In this document: one piece after another, positions 18,914 to 28,053 of the stretch | Position numbering within the stretch: position 1 is the stretch's first letter | Layout of the letters: the number at the start of each line of letters is the position of its first letter | Source of the DNA: CAVVDY01 sp963815775 | GTDB taxonomy: Bacteria > Acidobacteriota > Terriglobia > Terriglobales > Acidobacteriaceae | Direction of reading: 5' to 3' | Assembly (NCBI GenBank): GCA_963815775.1 | Contig: CAWFIB010000029.1 | Span: forward strand, 62,001-126,000 | DNA length: 64,000 nucleotides | Program-made: the position numbers and the translations under genes | The notes under the pieces: model-generated | What the model was told of the DNA's origin: nothing | Database searches by the model: none | Seen by the model: the letters and a program-made list of their open reading frames with translations, nothing else

Positions 18914-21508
18914 ATGCCCCTCACCGCCGGCTCAAAATTTGGCCTGTACGAAATCGTCTCAACCCTGGGCGCTGGGGGTATGGGCGAGGTCTACCGCGCA
19001 AGGGACACACGCCTCGGCCGCGATGTCGCCATCAAGGTGTTGACTCCGTCCTTCGCCGCCGACCCGGAGCGGCTGCGGCGTTTTGAACAGGAAGCCCGCG
19101 CCGTCGCCGCGCTCAACCACCCCAACATCCTCGCAATTTATGACATTGGCGAGCACGACGGCGTTCCTTTCCTGGTTTTGGAGTTGCTGGAAGGCGAAAC
19201 TCTGCGTGAAGTGTTACAGCGCGGCGCGCTTTCGCACCGCAAGGCCGTGGACTACGCGATCCAGATTGCGCATGGATTGGCGGCGGCGCATGAGAAAGAC
19301 ATCGCCCACCGCGACCTCAAACCGGGCAATATCTTCATCACTCGCGACGGCCGGGTCAAGATTCTGGACTTCGGCCTGGCCAAGCTGGTCAAGTCCGCCG
19401 GGGCCGCTTCCGAGAACAGCCTAGCCACCATGACCGGCTCGGCACCGACCACCAACGCCGGCACGGTCTTGGGAACGTCGGGCTACATGTCTCCCGAGCA
19501 GGTCCGCGGCGCCGCAGTGGACTGCCGCAGCGACATCTTCAGCTTCGGCTCGGTGTTCTACGAGATGCTTACCGGCACGCGCGCCTTTCATCGCGAGACC
19601 ACTGCCGAGACCTTGACCGCAATCTTGAAAGAAGACCCGCCCGACCTCATGGAGTCGGGCCGGCAGATTCCTCCCGCGCTCGATCGCATCGTCCGTCACT
19701 GCCTGGAGAAGGCCCCCGAGCAGCGCTTCCAGTCGGCGCGAGATCTCGCCTTCGATCTGGAATCGCTCTCCACCTTGACGGGATCGGGAAGTGTTTCCGC
19801 CGCCAAGGCCAAAGAACACCGGCGCTGGAAATATTTTGTTGCCGTCGCCGCACTGGTAATCGTGGCGGCGGCGCTCGGCTGGAAGTTGTCATCCGTCCTG
19901 CAGCCGGTAAAGGGTCCAAAGTTTCATCAGATCACCTACCGGCGCGGACAGTTGGATGGCAACGCCCGCTTCACGCCGGATGGCAAGGACATCATTTATA
20001 CGGCTGCCTGGGATAGTCCGGAGCCGGAGATTTATACCGTGCCTGCCGACGGGACGGGCGGCCACTCGGTCGGCATTCGCAACGCACGTTTGCTCTCCGT
20101 CTCCCGCCGCGGTGAGTTGGCTGTACTCCTGTCCCCTGTCAACATCACGGGTTTCCTCGCCCCCGGCGATCTTGCCCGCACCGATACCGGCAGCAACGCT
20201 CCCAAGCCCGAGATCGCCAATGTCCAGGCGGCGGATTTCACTCCCGATGGCACAGCCCTGGCCATCGTGCGCTATGTGCCCGCCAAATTTATCTGCCAGT
20301 TGGAGTATCCCATCGGCAAGGTGCTCTTCCGCGGACGCCTCATCGATAACCTGCGCTTTTCTCCCGACGGGCGCTATCTGGCTTTTATCACGCACGACAA
20401 CAACAGCGACGACCGTGGCCGGGCAATCATCCTGCGCACCAATGGAGACAAAGTCGCCGAGAGTCCGCTCTACGAAAGCGCCCAAGGTCTTGCCTGGACG
20501 CCATCCGGCAAGCAAGTGTGGATCACCTCGCCGCTGGAGTCCGGCGAGATTCACGCGCTTGACCTGTCCGGCAAAACCACTATCCCGCTCGCGGTGCCGG
20601 GCCGTCTGCGTCTGCAGGACATAGCTGCGGACGGCAGTCTCTTGGTGGAACAGGGATTGGTTCGTCGCGGCATGGTTGTCTCCGTCAACCACGGCGAATC
20701 GGTGCGCGATCTCTCCTGGCTCGATTTCAGCTACCTGCGCGGTATCAGCGCTGACGGCAAGACGGTCTTGTTTGAAGAGGAGGGCAGCACCTCCCAGCAT
20801 TACAGGGTCTTTGTGCGGGATGTGGACGGCTCCCCCGCCGTCGCTCTCGGCGAAGGATACGGCCTCGCGCTTTCCCGCGACAAACGCTGGGCCCTGAGCG
20901 AGAAGCTCACCGAACCAACGCAGGAAATCTGGTTGCTGCCGGTCGGTCCGGGCGAGGCCCGGCGAATCAGTCCGCCCAATCTCAATCCTGCCATCGCAGC
21001 CAACTTTCTCTCCGATGGCAAGCACGTCATCTATGTGGCGTCGGAGGCCGGACGCGGCCCTCGCACCTGGCTGCAAGATATAAACGGCGGCACTCCTCAG
21101 CCCATTACCGCGGAGGGCATATTCGGATGGGTGCTCTCGCCTGACGACAAGTGGCTGCTGGTGAACGGCAGGAGGCAGGCCGCAGCGGGACTTCAGCAAG
21201 CAGGAGTGGTCGCCATGGCAGGCGGTGAAGTCAAGGACATCGCGGGCCTGGGCCCGAACCAGGTCATCCTCGGATGGACCAACGATGATCAGATCTACGT
21301 CGGATCGCTCAATCAACCACGCGCCGCATTTCACATCGACAAGCTGGACCCTTTCACCGGTGCGCGTACGCCGTTTCGCGACCTTTACGGGCCGGTGGTC
21401 TCGGGCGTCTTTCCCGACCCGCCCATCTTTACTCCCGATGGCGCCACCTATGGCTTCGATTACAGCTTGCGGCTGTCAGACCTCTATGTCGTAAGCGGCG
21501 TCCATTGA
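18914..21508 (+). CDS. Ser/Thr protein kinase fused to a WD40-like (PD40) propeller
   Basis: 864 aa. The N-terminal PknB-type kinase domain has the glycine loop GAGGMGEV (19-26), the ATP lysine AIKVL (Lys41), HRDLKPGN (Asp134), DFGLA (Asp152) and GYMSPEQV, so it looks active. A single membrane helix (about 304-324) separates the kinase from an extracytoplasmic C-terminal propeller with repeats like FTPDGKDIIYTA, FSPDGRYLAF and LSPDDKWLLV. It is probably a membrane receptor kinase that senses something outside the membrane. The ABC permease gene follows about 200 bp downstream on the same strand. Confidence 0.92.
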   Translation: MPLTAGSKFGLYEIVSTLGAGGMGEVYRARDTRLGRDVAIKVLTPSFAADPERLRRFEQEARAVAALNHPNILAIYDIGEHDGVPFLVLELLEGETLREVLQRGALSHRKAVDYAIQIAHGLAAAHEKDIAHRDLKPGNIFITRDGRVKILDFGLAKLVKSAGAASENSLATMTGSAPTTNAGTVLGTSGYMSPEQVRGAAVDCRSDIFSFGSVFYEMLTGTRAFHRETTAETLTAILKEDPPDLMESGRQIPPALDRIVRHCLEKAPEQRFQSARDLAFDLESLSTLTGSGSVSAAKAKEHRRWKYFVAVAALVIVAAALGWKLSSVLQPVKGPKFHQITYRRGQLDGNARFTPDGKDIIYTAAWDSPEPEIYTVPADGTGGHSVGIRNARLLSVSRRGELAVLLSPVNITGFLAPGDLARTDTGSNAPKPEIANVQAADFTPDGTALAIVRYVPAKFICQLEYPIGKVLFRGRLIDNLRFSPDGRYLAFITHDNNSDDRGRAIILRTNGDKVAESPLYESAQGLAWTPSGKQVWITSPLESGEIHALDLSGKTTIPLAVPGRLRLQDIAADGSLLVEQGLVRRGMVVSVNHGESVRDLSWLDFSYLRGISADGKTVLFEEEGSTSQHYRVFVRDVDGSPAVALGEGYGLALSRDKRWALSEKLTEPTQEIWLLPVGPGEARRISPPNLNPAIAANFLSDGKHVIYVASEAGRGPRTWLQDINGGTPQPITAEGIFGWVLSPDDKWLLVNGRRQAAAGLQQAGVVAMAGGEVKDIAGLGPNQVILGWTNDDQIYVGSLNQPRAAFHIDKLDPFTGARTPFRDLYGPVVSGVFPDPPIFTPDGATYGFDYSLRLSDLYVVSGVH

Positions 21509-21704
21509 CCAATGGGATTTCGATGAGGGAGCCTTGGTAGTGCTCCGTCCACACTCGGACAGCGGCATTCCTTCCCGGACACGGACACGCCTGGGATGTG
21601 CGCCATAAGTATCAGTTTCTAAGCGCCTTTGCAGCGGAAGAGCATGGCACGGAACGTGCTCCTAATAGGTGGGTTTGTGTACCCGGAGTATCTGGAGAAT
21701 CTCG

Positions 21705-24089
21705 ATGTGGAGTCTGCGGCAAGACATACGGTTCGCGCTGCGTCAGATGCGCAAGAGTCCCGGATTCAGCCTGACGGCGGTGCTGACTTTGGCGTTGGGG
21801 ATCGGCGCCAACGTGGCGATCTTCCTGGTGTTGCATGGCGCTCTTCGCCTGCCCTTCCCCCATGCGGACCGGCTGGTCGTGGTGCGCAACACCTATCCCG
21901 GATCGGAAAACACTCCCGGATCCTTGCCTGACTTCCAGGACTGGCGACGCCAGGCCAAGTCATTCTCCAGGCTCGTAGCTATCTTCCCCACCCACATGAC
22001 CTATCTCGGCAAGCGTGAGCCGATGCGCATCCCGGTGGCCTACGCCTCGGAAGGATTCCTCTCCACATTCGGTTTGTCACCGCTATTGGGCCGGGATTTT
22101 CTAGCCGGCGAGCACCAGAAAGGCGCTGCTCCCGCGTACCTGATCAGCGAGGAATTCTGGAAAAACCAGTTTGGTGGAAGCCCCTCGGTGCTGGGGAGCA
22201 CGATCACATTGAATGCCCGCGCAGGCACCGTAGTCGGCGTCGTACCTCGCATGGTGCCCAGCTTTCATTTCGAGCCGCAGGCGTGGATACCGCTGGAGGC
22301 CGCTCCACCCTTCGACGCCCATGGCACGAACTACCTGAACGTCGTGGGACGGCTGAAAGACGGTGTCAGTCCCGCCTCAGCGCGCAGCGAACTCAACGTC
22401 ATTCAGGGCCAGATTGACAAGCAGTTCCCCGGAAACGCCCACGGAATCATGCTGCAGCCGCTGGCGCAAAACATGTTTGGCGATATCCGCTCCGTCACCC
22501 TGGTGCTGTTGGCCGCAGTGGGATTCATCTTGCTCATCGCCTGCGTGAACCTCGCCAACATGTTGTTGGCGCGCGCCACCGACCGCCTTCGCGAATTCGC
22601 CATACGCAACGCTTTGGGCGCCTCCATGCGCCGCCTATTGCAACAAACCATCACCGAAAGTCTGCTGCTGGCACTCCTGGGAGCAGGCTTAGGGCTGATC
22701 TGTGCTGTCCTCGTCACCCGCCTTCCTCTGGCGATGTGGCCCAAGTTCCTGTTGGCCCCCGACCAGGTGAAAATGGACGCGATGGTGGTTCTCTTTACCC
22801 TGGGCCTCGCCGTCCTTACCGGGCTGTTCTTCGGAATCATTCCCGCGCTGCACGTGCTGCGTGAAAACTTTTTCGCCGCCACCCGTGAGGGCCGCACCCT
22901 CACCGAGACGCGCGAGCAGAATTTCACCCGTTCGGTCCTGATGGTCTCTGAGATCGCTCTCGCGACTTTGCTGGTAGCAGGCGCCTTGAGCATGGCGCGC
23001 TACTTCTCGCAGCTCATGCATACTGACCCGGGCATCAACCCCGGCCACGTGCTGAGCATGAATGTGTCGCTCTCTCCGGCCCGTTATGGGAAGCCGGAGC
23101 AGCAGCGCCAGTTCTTCGAGCAACTCGAGGACAAGCTCAAGACCATGCCTGCTGTCACCGCGGTTGCCGCTTCCTCCTCCACTCCTTTCGCCGGCGACGC
23201 CCAGTCGAGCGATTTCGAATACGAAGGCCAGCCCGCCGGCTCCGCCCAGCAACTGCCCTTCGCCGACAATTACTTCGTGAGCCCGGGATACTTCGAAACC
23301 ATGCAGCAGCCGATCCTGCAAGGGCGGTCCTTCAACCAGCACGACCAGCCGGGAGCGCCCAAAGTGGTCATCATCAACCGCACCATGGCGGAAGCCCTAT
23401 GGCCCGGTCAGAATGCGGTTGGAAAACGGATCAAGCTGGCCGACGGTGACTGGCATCAGGTGGTCGGCGTGGCGGGAGATGTCCGTTCTGCCGGTGTCTC
23501 CAAGCCCGCGGGCTTCCAATTCTATGTCAGCGCGTTGCAGCATCCGGTCAAAGACATGGACCTGCTGCTGCGCACCACCACCGAGCCGTTGTCGATCGCC
23601 GGCGTCGCCAAGCAGGCGGTATATGGTATCGATCCCGAACAGGCAGTGTCGAATGTGACCTCCGCCGATCAACTGGCATCGGACTCGATTGCCGGACAGC
23701 GCGTCTCCGCCGCCCTCTCGGAAAGTCTCGGCGGCCTTGCCCTGCTGTTGGCGAGCATCGGCGTCTATGGGGTGATGGCCTATTCCGTCAGCCGGCGGGA
23801 GCGGGAGTTCGGCATTCGCATGGCAATGGGCGCCCGACCGCGCGACATTCTCTCGCTGCTGTTGCGGCGTTCCAGCTACCTGGTGTTGCTCGGGGTTACT
23901 GTGGGCGTGGTACTCACCATTCCGCTCAGCCGATGGTTGAGCACCCTGTTGCCCGGGTCGCGCAGCTTCGGAGCACTCACCATTGCGGCGGCCGGAATCC
24001 TGCTGGCGGCAGTTGCGTTGCTTGCGACCTATTTGCCGGCCCGGCGTGCAGCCGCCATCGAACCGATGACGGCGCTACGCACGGAATGA
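21705..24089 (+). CDS. ADOP-type ABC transporter permease (MacB/FtsX family)
   Basis: 794 aa from the ATG at 21705, which has GGAG 7 nt upstream; a GTG at 21669 gives a longer but less typical start. The N-terminus WSLRQDIRFALRQMRKSPGF is the leader typical of the duplicated acidobacterial permeases. It has two MacB periplasmic core domains and two FtsX helix bundles, ending ARRAAAIEPMTALRTE. No ATPase gene is adjacent, so the partner must be elsewhere. Substrates of this family are largely unknown. Confidence 0.88.
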   Translation: MWSLRQDIRFALRQMRKSPGFSLTAVLTLALGIGANVAIFLVLHGALRLPFPHADRLVVVRNTYPGSENTPGSLPDFQDWRRQAKSFSRLVAIFPTHMTYLGKREPMRIPVAYASEGFLSTFGLSPLLGRDFLAGEHQKGAAPAYLISEEFWKNQFGGSPSVLGSTITLNARAGTVVGVVPRMVPSFHFEPQAWIPLEAAPPFDAHGTNYLNVVGRLKDGVSPASARSELNVIQGQIDKQFPGNAHGIMLQPLAQNMFGDIRSVTLVLLAAVGFILLIACVNLANMLLARATDRLREFAIRNALGASMRRLLQQTITESLLLALLGAGLGLICAVLVTRLPLAMWPKFLLAPDQVKMDAMVVLFTLGLAVLTGLFFGIIPALHVLRENFFAATREGRTLTETREQNFTRSVLMVSEIALATLLVAGALSMARYFSQLMHTDPGINPGHVLSMNVSLSPARYGKPEQQRQFFEQLEDKLKTMPAVTAVAASSSTPFAGDAQSSDFEYEGQPAGSAQQLPFADNYFVSPGYFETMQQPILQGRSFNQHDQPGAPKVVIINRTMAEALWPGQNAVGKRIKLADGDWHQVVGVAGDVRSAGVSKPAGFQFYVSALQHPVKDMDLLLRTTTEPLSIAGVAKQAVYGIDPEQAVSNVTSADQLASDSIAGQRVSAALSESLGGLALLLASIGVYGVMAYSVSRREREFGIRMAMGARPRDILSLLLRRSSYLVLLGVTVGVVLTIPLSRWLSTLLPGSRSFGALTIAAAGILLAAVALLATYLPARRAAAIEPMTALRTE

Positions 24090-24363
24090 ACCGCCCTGAA
24101 GGGGCGCAGCCTCAGAGGCTATTGAAAACTCGAATTGGGAGCAGAGCTGGCCTTCAGGCCAGCATCCAAGCCGCTGAAAATACGTGAGAGCTTTAGCCCC
24201 CGGGATACTTCGAAGGGACTTTTTCAGCGGCCTGTTCAGCCGTGCCCCATGCGACATCAACGCAGACTGCTCTAAGCCCCCGAGGGAACTCGGTCTACGC
24301 CTTCTCTGAAAATGCTCTAAGCCCGGCGATTTATCGGTGGGATGAGCCCTGAATCTAGGCTAA
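24090..24363. other. Intergenic region with broken GC-rich repeat pieces
   Basis: This 274-bp convergent gap holds no gene. It contains several short palindromic or repeat-like pieces (CTGGCCTTCAGGCCAG at about 24147, TCTAAGCCC repeated, TTCAGCCGTGCCCC) that resemble degraded relatives of the dispersed hairpins elsewhere in the window. Confidence 0.4.
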
Positions 24364-25065
24364 TCACACTCCTGCCGCCGCCACCCCCGAATAATAGCGC
24401 GTGGTGCGCGGCAGCTTCTGCATGCAGCCAAGCGTGAAGAAGAACGCAGTCGCGACCAGGCAGACCGCCAGGCGCACGTGCGCCAGCGGCAGCGGCTCCA
24501 GGTGCAGGAACTTGCCCAGCCGCCATGCCGCCCAGTTGATCACCTGCGTCGGCACCACTGTCCAGATGGCAACGTAGAACCATGCCCGCTCCGCTCCTTC
24601 GCCAAAGGTGCTGCGCTTCGCCCGCGGTATCCAGTCGAGCATCGTCGCCAGCACCACTGCCAAGGCCAGGGGGTAATAGGCCCAGCGATACAACTGATGC
24701 AGCATCCACTCACCGTTGATGGAGGCGATGATCAAGCCAATCAGGTTCAGCGCGTAGGGCACCAGTAGATCGATCCACGCTGCGGTGTAGCACACCACGC
24801 GATAGGGCAGGTTGGGCTGATGCACCCCATAATAATGGATGTACGGGCGCCGCTCGCATCCCGGAACGCGCCCCACCAAGCCGCGCCAGCACACCACCGC
24901 CGCTACCATCGCCAGCCAGATCCAGTGGCGCGCGTCCGGCCCATGCGTGTACAGGTCATAGGTTAGCGGATAGCCGGGCAGAATCCAGAACACCCAGATC
25001 CAGATCGGGGTATGCAGGACGCGGTAGTAGTTCTTGTTCCGTTCGCGAAAGACGGCCTGTTTCAT
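24364..25065 (-). CDS. Multi-pass membrane protein, function unknown
   Basis: 233 aa from the ATG at 25065 (MKQAVFRERNKNYYRV). A longer frame starts at 25200, but its extra N-terminus looks non-coding. About six membrane helices are visible, for example IWIWVFWILPGYPLTY, IWLAMVAAVVCWRGLVG and RLAVCLVATAFFFTLGC. I recognise no domain. It is divergent from the unknown gene at 25233. Confidence 0.65.
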   Translation of the reverse strand: MKQAVFRERNKNYYRVLHTPIWIWVFWILPGYPLTYDLYTHGPDARHWIWLAMVAAVVCWRGLVGRVPGCERRPYIHYYGVHQPNLPYRVVCYTAAWIDLLVPYALNLIGLIIASINGEWMLHQLYRWAYYPLALAVVLATMLDWIPRAKRSTFGEGAERAWFYVAIWTVVPTQVINWAAWRLGKFLHLEPLPLAHVRLAVCLVATAFFFTLGCMQKLPRTTRYYSGVAAAGV

Positions 25066-25232
25066 GCGTCTTTTGAGAATAGCGGCAGGGCCAATCCGAG
25101 CGCAACGAGGAGCGAGGGTGCCACAGTAGCTGAAGAACGCGGTATGGACTTCTTGGGCCATGGACGATTGCCGCGGCGCATGGCAGATTCCCTCGAACAT
25201 TCGCGGGTTGGAAAAATAAGCAACTCCTCTCC

Positions 25233-25958
25233 GTGTTCATCGACGAGCCATCCGTGGTTCAATTTGTCTTGGACGTGGAAAACTACTTTAACTACTTCAC
25301 CGAAATCGAAGAGCACTTTTGCAAGCGTCGCGGCACGCTGATGACCCTATCGCCCCTTGACTGGTCTCTGATGGAGATCTGGAAGGATGCCGGCATTTCA
25401 CTGGAAGCGGTGTTGCGCGGAATTGATGTAACCTTCGACAAATGGGATCGCCGCCCCCGGCGGACCCGAAAGATCAACGGGCTCGGGTTCTGCGCGCAGG
25501 AGGTGCTGGCCTCAGCCGAGGAGTTGAAAGACGCAGCGGTTGGCAGCACTCCGGCGAAGTCGGCTGCCGGTTTGGAGCTTCCCGAGGTCGTCGCCTTTCT
25601 CCGGCACAACGCAGACGCCTTGGAGCATGCCAGTTTGCCGGCGCCTGCCGCGTCGGTTGCACAGGAAAGTGCCGCATCTCTGCGCAGCCTGGCGGAGGCG
25701 GTCGAACAGGGAACCGCGCCCACGATGGAAGATTTGGAACGCCGGCTGACGGTGGGCGAGGAGAAGTTAATTGCGGCGTTGCTGGTGTCAACCCCCGAAG
25801 ATACGCTCTTCAACATCCGCAGCCAGGCTGACCGCGATCTCGCTCCCTACCGCAGCAAGATGACCGCTCTGCAAATCGATCAGTTGCACAAACAATATGT
25901 GCAAAAACGATTGCTGGAACAACATCACCTGCCAAGGTTGAGCTTGTTTTATATGTAA
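25233..25958 (+). CDS. Soluble protein of unknown function
   Basis: 241 aa, acidic and helix-rich, with no signal peptide or membrane helix. The N-terminal third (SVVQFVLDVENYFNYFTEIEEHF, then LSPLDWSLMEIWKDAGISLEAVLRGID) reads like a compact helical domain; the middle is Ala/Glu-rich. The C-terminus ends RLLEQHHLPRLSLFYM. The adjacent MoeB gene is convergent, 14 nt away. I cannot assign a function. Confidence 0.7.
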   Translation: MFIDEPSVVQFVLDVENYFNYFTEIEEHFCKRRGTLMTLSPLDWSLMEIWKDAGISLEAVLRGIDVTFDKWDRRPRRTRKINGLGFCAQEVLASAEELKDAAVGSTPAKSAAGLELPEVVAFLRHNADALEHASLPAPAASVAQESAASLRSLAEAVEQGTAPTMEDLERRLTVGEEKLIAALLVSTPEDTLFNIRSQADRDLAPYRSKMTALQIDQLHKQYVQKRLLEQHHLPRLSLFYM

Positions 25959-25972
25959 GGTTCGGCTCGCGC

Positions 25973-27136
25973 TTAGTACTTCGGCACCTTGGGATCCACG
26001 CGATCGGCCCAGGCGGTGATGCCGCCAGCCAGGTTATGCACTTTGCTGAAGCCGGACTGGCGCAGGTAGTCCACAGCCTTTGCGCTGCGGCCACCCATCT
26101 TGCAATGAACGACGATCTCGCGTTCCGAGTCAAGCTCGCTTACCCGCTTGGGCAAATCGTTTAGCGGAATGAGGTGGCCCCCGATGTTGCAGATTTGATA
26201 TTCGTGCGGCTCGCGGACATCCAGCACGAAAATGTTTTCGCCTGCATCCAGACGGCGCTTGAGTTCCTCAACGGTCATGTCGGCCATTGTTGCTGCTGCT
26301 CCTGTTTCTTCTTTACTGACCCCACAAAACTGATTGTAGTCGATAAGATGCGTCACCGTGGGATGTGCGCCGCATGCCAGACACTCGGGATTCTTGCGCA
26401 GCTTCAATTCACGAAAGCGCATCGTCGCCGCATCGATCAGCAGCAGGCGGCCGGCCAGCGACTCTCCTATGCCGAGGATTAGCTTGATCGTCTCCGTCGC
26501 CTGAATCACCCCAATGAGTCCCGGCAGAATGCCGAGCACCCCGCCTTCGGCGCACGACGGCACCGCTCCCGGCGGAGGCGGCTCGGGATAAAGACAGCGG
26601 TAACATGGTCCGTCCTTCGTCGCGAAGACGCTGGCCTGCCCCTCAAAGCGAAAGATAGAGCCATACACATTGGGCTTGCCGGTGAGCACGCAGGCGTCAT
26701 TTACCAGATATCGAGTTGGAAAATTGTCCGTCCCGTCGGCAATGATGTCGAACTCGCGAAAAATCTCGAACGCGTTAGCGCTCGTGAGCCGAGCCTCGAA
26801 TTTGCGGACCTCGACATGGGGATTGATCCCGGCAATTCTCTCTGCCGCGGAGTCCAGCTTTTTCCGCCCCACGTCAGCCGTACTGTGAATGATCTGCCGC
26901 TGAAGGTTGGTGAGGTCCACAACATCGAAATCCACCAGCCCTAACGTCCCCACCCCCGCCGCCGCCAGATAGAGCGCCAATGGCGAGCCCAGTCCGCCCG
27001 CGCCTACGCAAAGCACCTTCGCCTGCTTCAGCTTGAGCTGCCCTTCCATGCCCACCTCGGGCAGGATGACATGGCGCGAGTAACGAAGGATTTCCTCATT
27101 GGTCAGCGCCGCCGTCTCTCGCGAGGTAATCTCCAT
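25973..27136 (-). CDS. moeB: MoeB/ThiF-type adenylyltransferase with C-terminal rhodanese domain
   Basis: 387 aa. The E1-like domain has the nucleotide loop GAGGLGSPLALYLAAAG, the DFDVVDLTNLQRQ motif and a zinc site formed by CYRCLYPEP and CLACG. A rhodanese domain (about residues 275-387) has its active cysteine in VHCKMGGRSAKAV. MoeB activates the C-terminal glycine of a small sulphur-carrier protein (MoaD or ThiS) with ATP; the fused rhodanese can supply sulphur, as in other MoeBR/MOCS3-like proteins. No molybdenum-cofactor genes are next to it, so thiamine or another thio pathway is possible. Confidence 0.88.
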   Translation of the reverse strand: MEITSRETAALTNEEILRYSRHVILPEVGMEGQLKLKQAKVLCVGAGGLGSPLALYLAAAGVGTLGLVDFDVVDLTNLQRQIIHSTADVGRKKLDSAAERIAGINPHVEVRKFEARLTSANAFEIFREFDIIADGTDNFPTRYLVNDACVLTGKPNVYGSIFRFEGQASVFATKDGPCYRCLYPEPPPPGAVPSCAEGGVLGILPGLIGVIQATETIKLILGIGESLAGRLLLIDAATMRFRELKLRKNPECLACGAHPTVTHLIDYNQFCGVSKEETGAAATMADMTVEELKRRLDAGENIFVLDVREPHEYQICNIGGHLIPLNDLPKRVSELDSEREIVVHCKMGGRSAKAVDYLRQSGFSKVHNLAGGITAWADRVDPKVPKY

Positions 27137-27268
27137 TCGCCTAAATTATCCCATCTGGCGCTGCACCAGAGCCTCCCCGGCAACGCACTGCACATCCTGC
27201 TGCACATCCTACAGATGCACGGCAGCGGCAATCGCACCAGCGGCGTCCCACTCTGTGTCACACCAACG

Positions 27269-27284
27269 TGTGATGCCTGTCACA
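27269..27284. promoter_or_regulatory. Perfect CRP/FNR-superfamily palindrome in a divergent promoter region
   Basis: TGTGATGCCTGTCACA fits TGTGA-N6-TCACA exactly. It lies in the 210-bp gap between the moeB start and the cyclic-nucleotide-domain gene, 63 bp before the latter's start, so it could act on either. Flanking bases hold a further TCACA-N6-TGTGA arrangement at 27258-27273. Confidence 0.55.
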
Positions 27285-27346
27285 CCGCCGCGTAACGCCA
27301 TCGGTGTACAAAAATTGAACTGGATTGCTGTGGGAGCGCCCGCGTC

Positions 27347-27793
27347 TTGCAACCTTCAAACTCACAAACTACAGCCGGCAGCAGCTTACTCCACGAACTG
27401 GAGACCATCGGACGTCCTGTCTCGTTCGACCAGGGAGAGCGCGTCATGGTCGAGGGAGAGCAGGGCAAAGGTATTTACATTCTGCGCTCAGGGTCTGCTC
27501 GCGTTTCCATGACCTCCCATGATGGAAAAACCATCGCTCTGCGTGAGCTGACGCCCGGCTCGTATATCGGACTGTCGTCGACCTTGAGCTGCGATCACTC
27601 CTGCTACACGGTGCAGGCTGCCGGAGCTGCTCGCTTCACCTTCGTGCCATCAGGGGAAGCCCAGGAGCTCTTGCGCGCCCACCCGGACCTGTGTCTACAG
27701 GTGATTGAGTTGCTCGGCAAGGAAATGTCCTCGCTTTGCAGTGAGCGGGCGTTGCTCAACGCTGAAGCCAAGCCGGCTCAGATCCGAACCTGA
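27347..27793 (+). CDS. Stand-alone cyclic-nucleotide-binding-domain protein (CRP-like, no HTH)
   Basis: 148 aa from a TTG start; no ATG precedes the domain. The cNMP-binding fold spans about residues 15-120: FDQGERVMVEGEQGKGIYILRSGSARV and LRELTPGSYIGLSSTL match the N-terminal half of CRP/FNR proteins. The dimer helix begins (LQVIELLGKEM), but the protein stops where the DNA-binding domain would start. No HTH sequence was found in any frame downstream. It may bind a ligand and act through a partner, or it may be a truncated regulator. It is unclear whether cAMP is the ligand. Confidence 0.75.
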   Translation: MQPSNSQTTAGSSLLHELETIGRPVSFDQGERVMVEGEQGKGIYILRSGSARVSMTSHDGKTIALRELTPGSYIGLSSTLSCDHSCYTVQAAGAARFTFVPSGEAQELLRAHPDLCLQVIELLGKEMSSLCSERALLNAEAKPAQIRT

Positions 27794-28053
27794 TGGTCGG
27801 GGGTGTGATACGACAGAAGTGGTAGCAACCTACAGCAGAAGGGGGATTCGCAAGAGCAGGATACCGATGGCACAATTTCCAGGTGATCGCGTGACATCGT
27901 CTGGGAAAGACTAGCGTTGCGTGATTGCTTGTCTCCTCCTTTGCAAGAGTCCTGGTTTTACGGGCTGGCGGAATTCTCGGACCTACACGGTCTTTTTCGG
28001 ATGTGCAACTGGGCGCTGCGCCTCCGTTCGGAATTCCGCCTTTCTCTTCTGAT

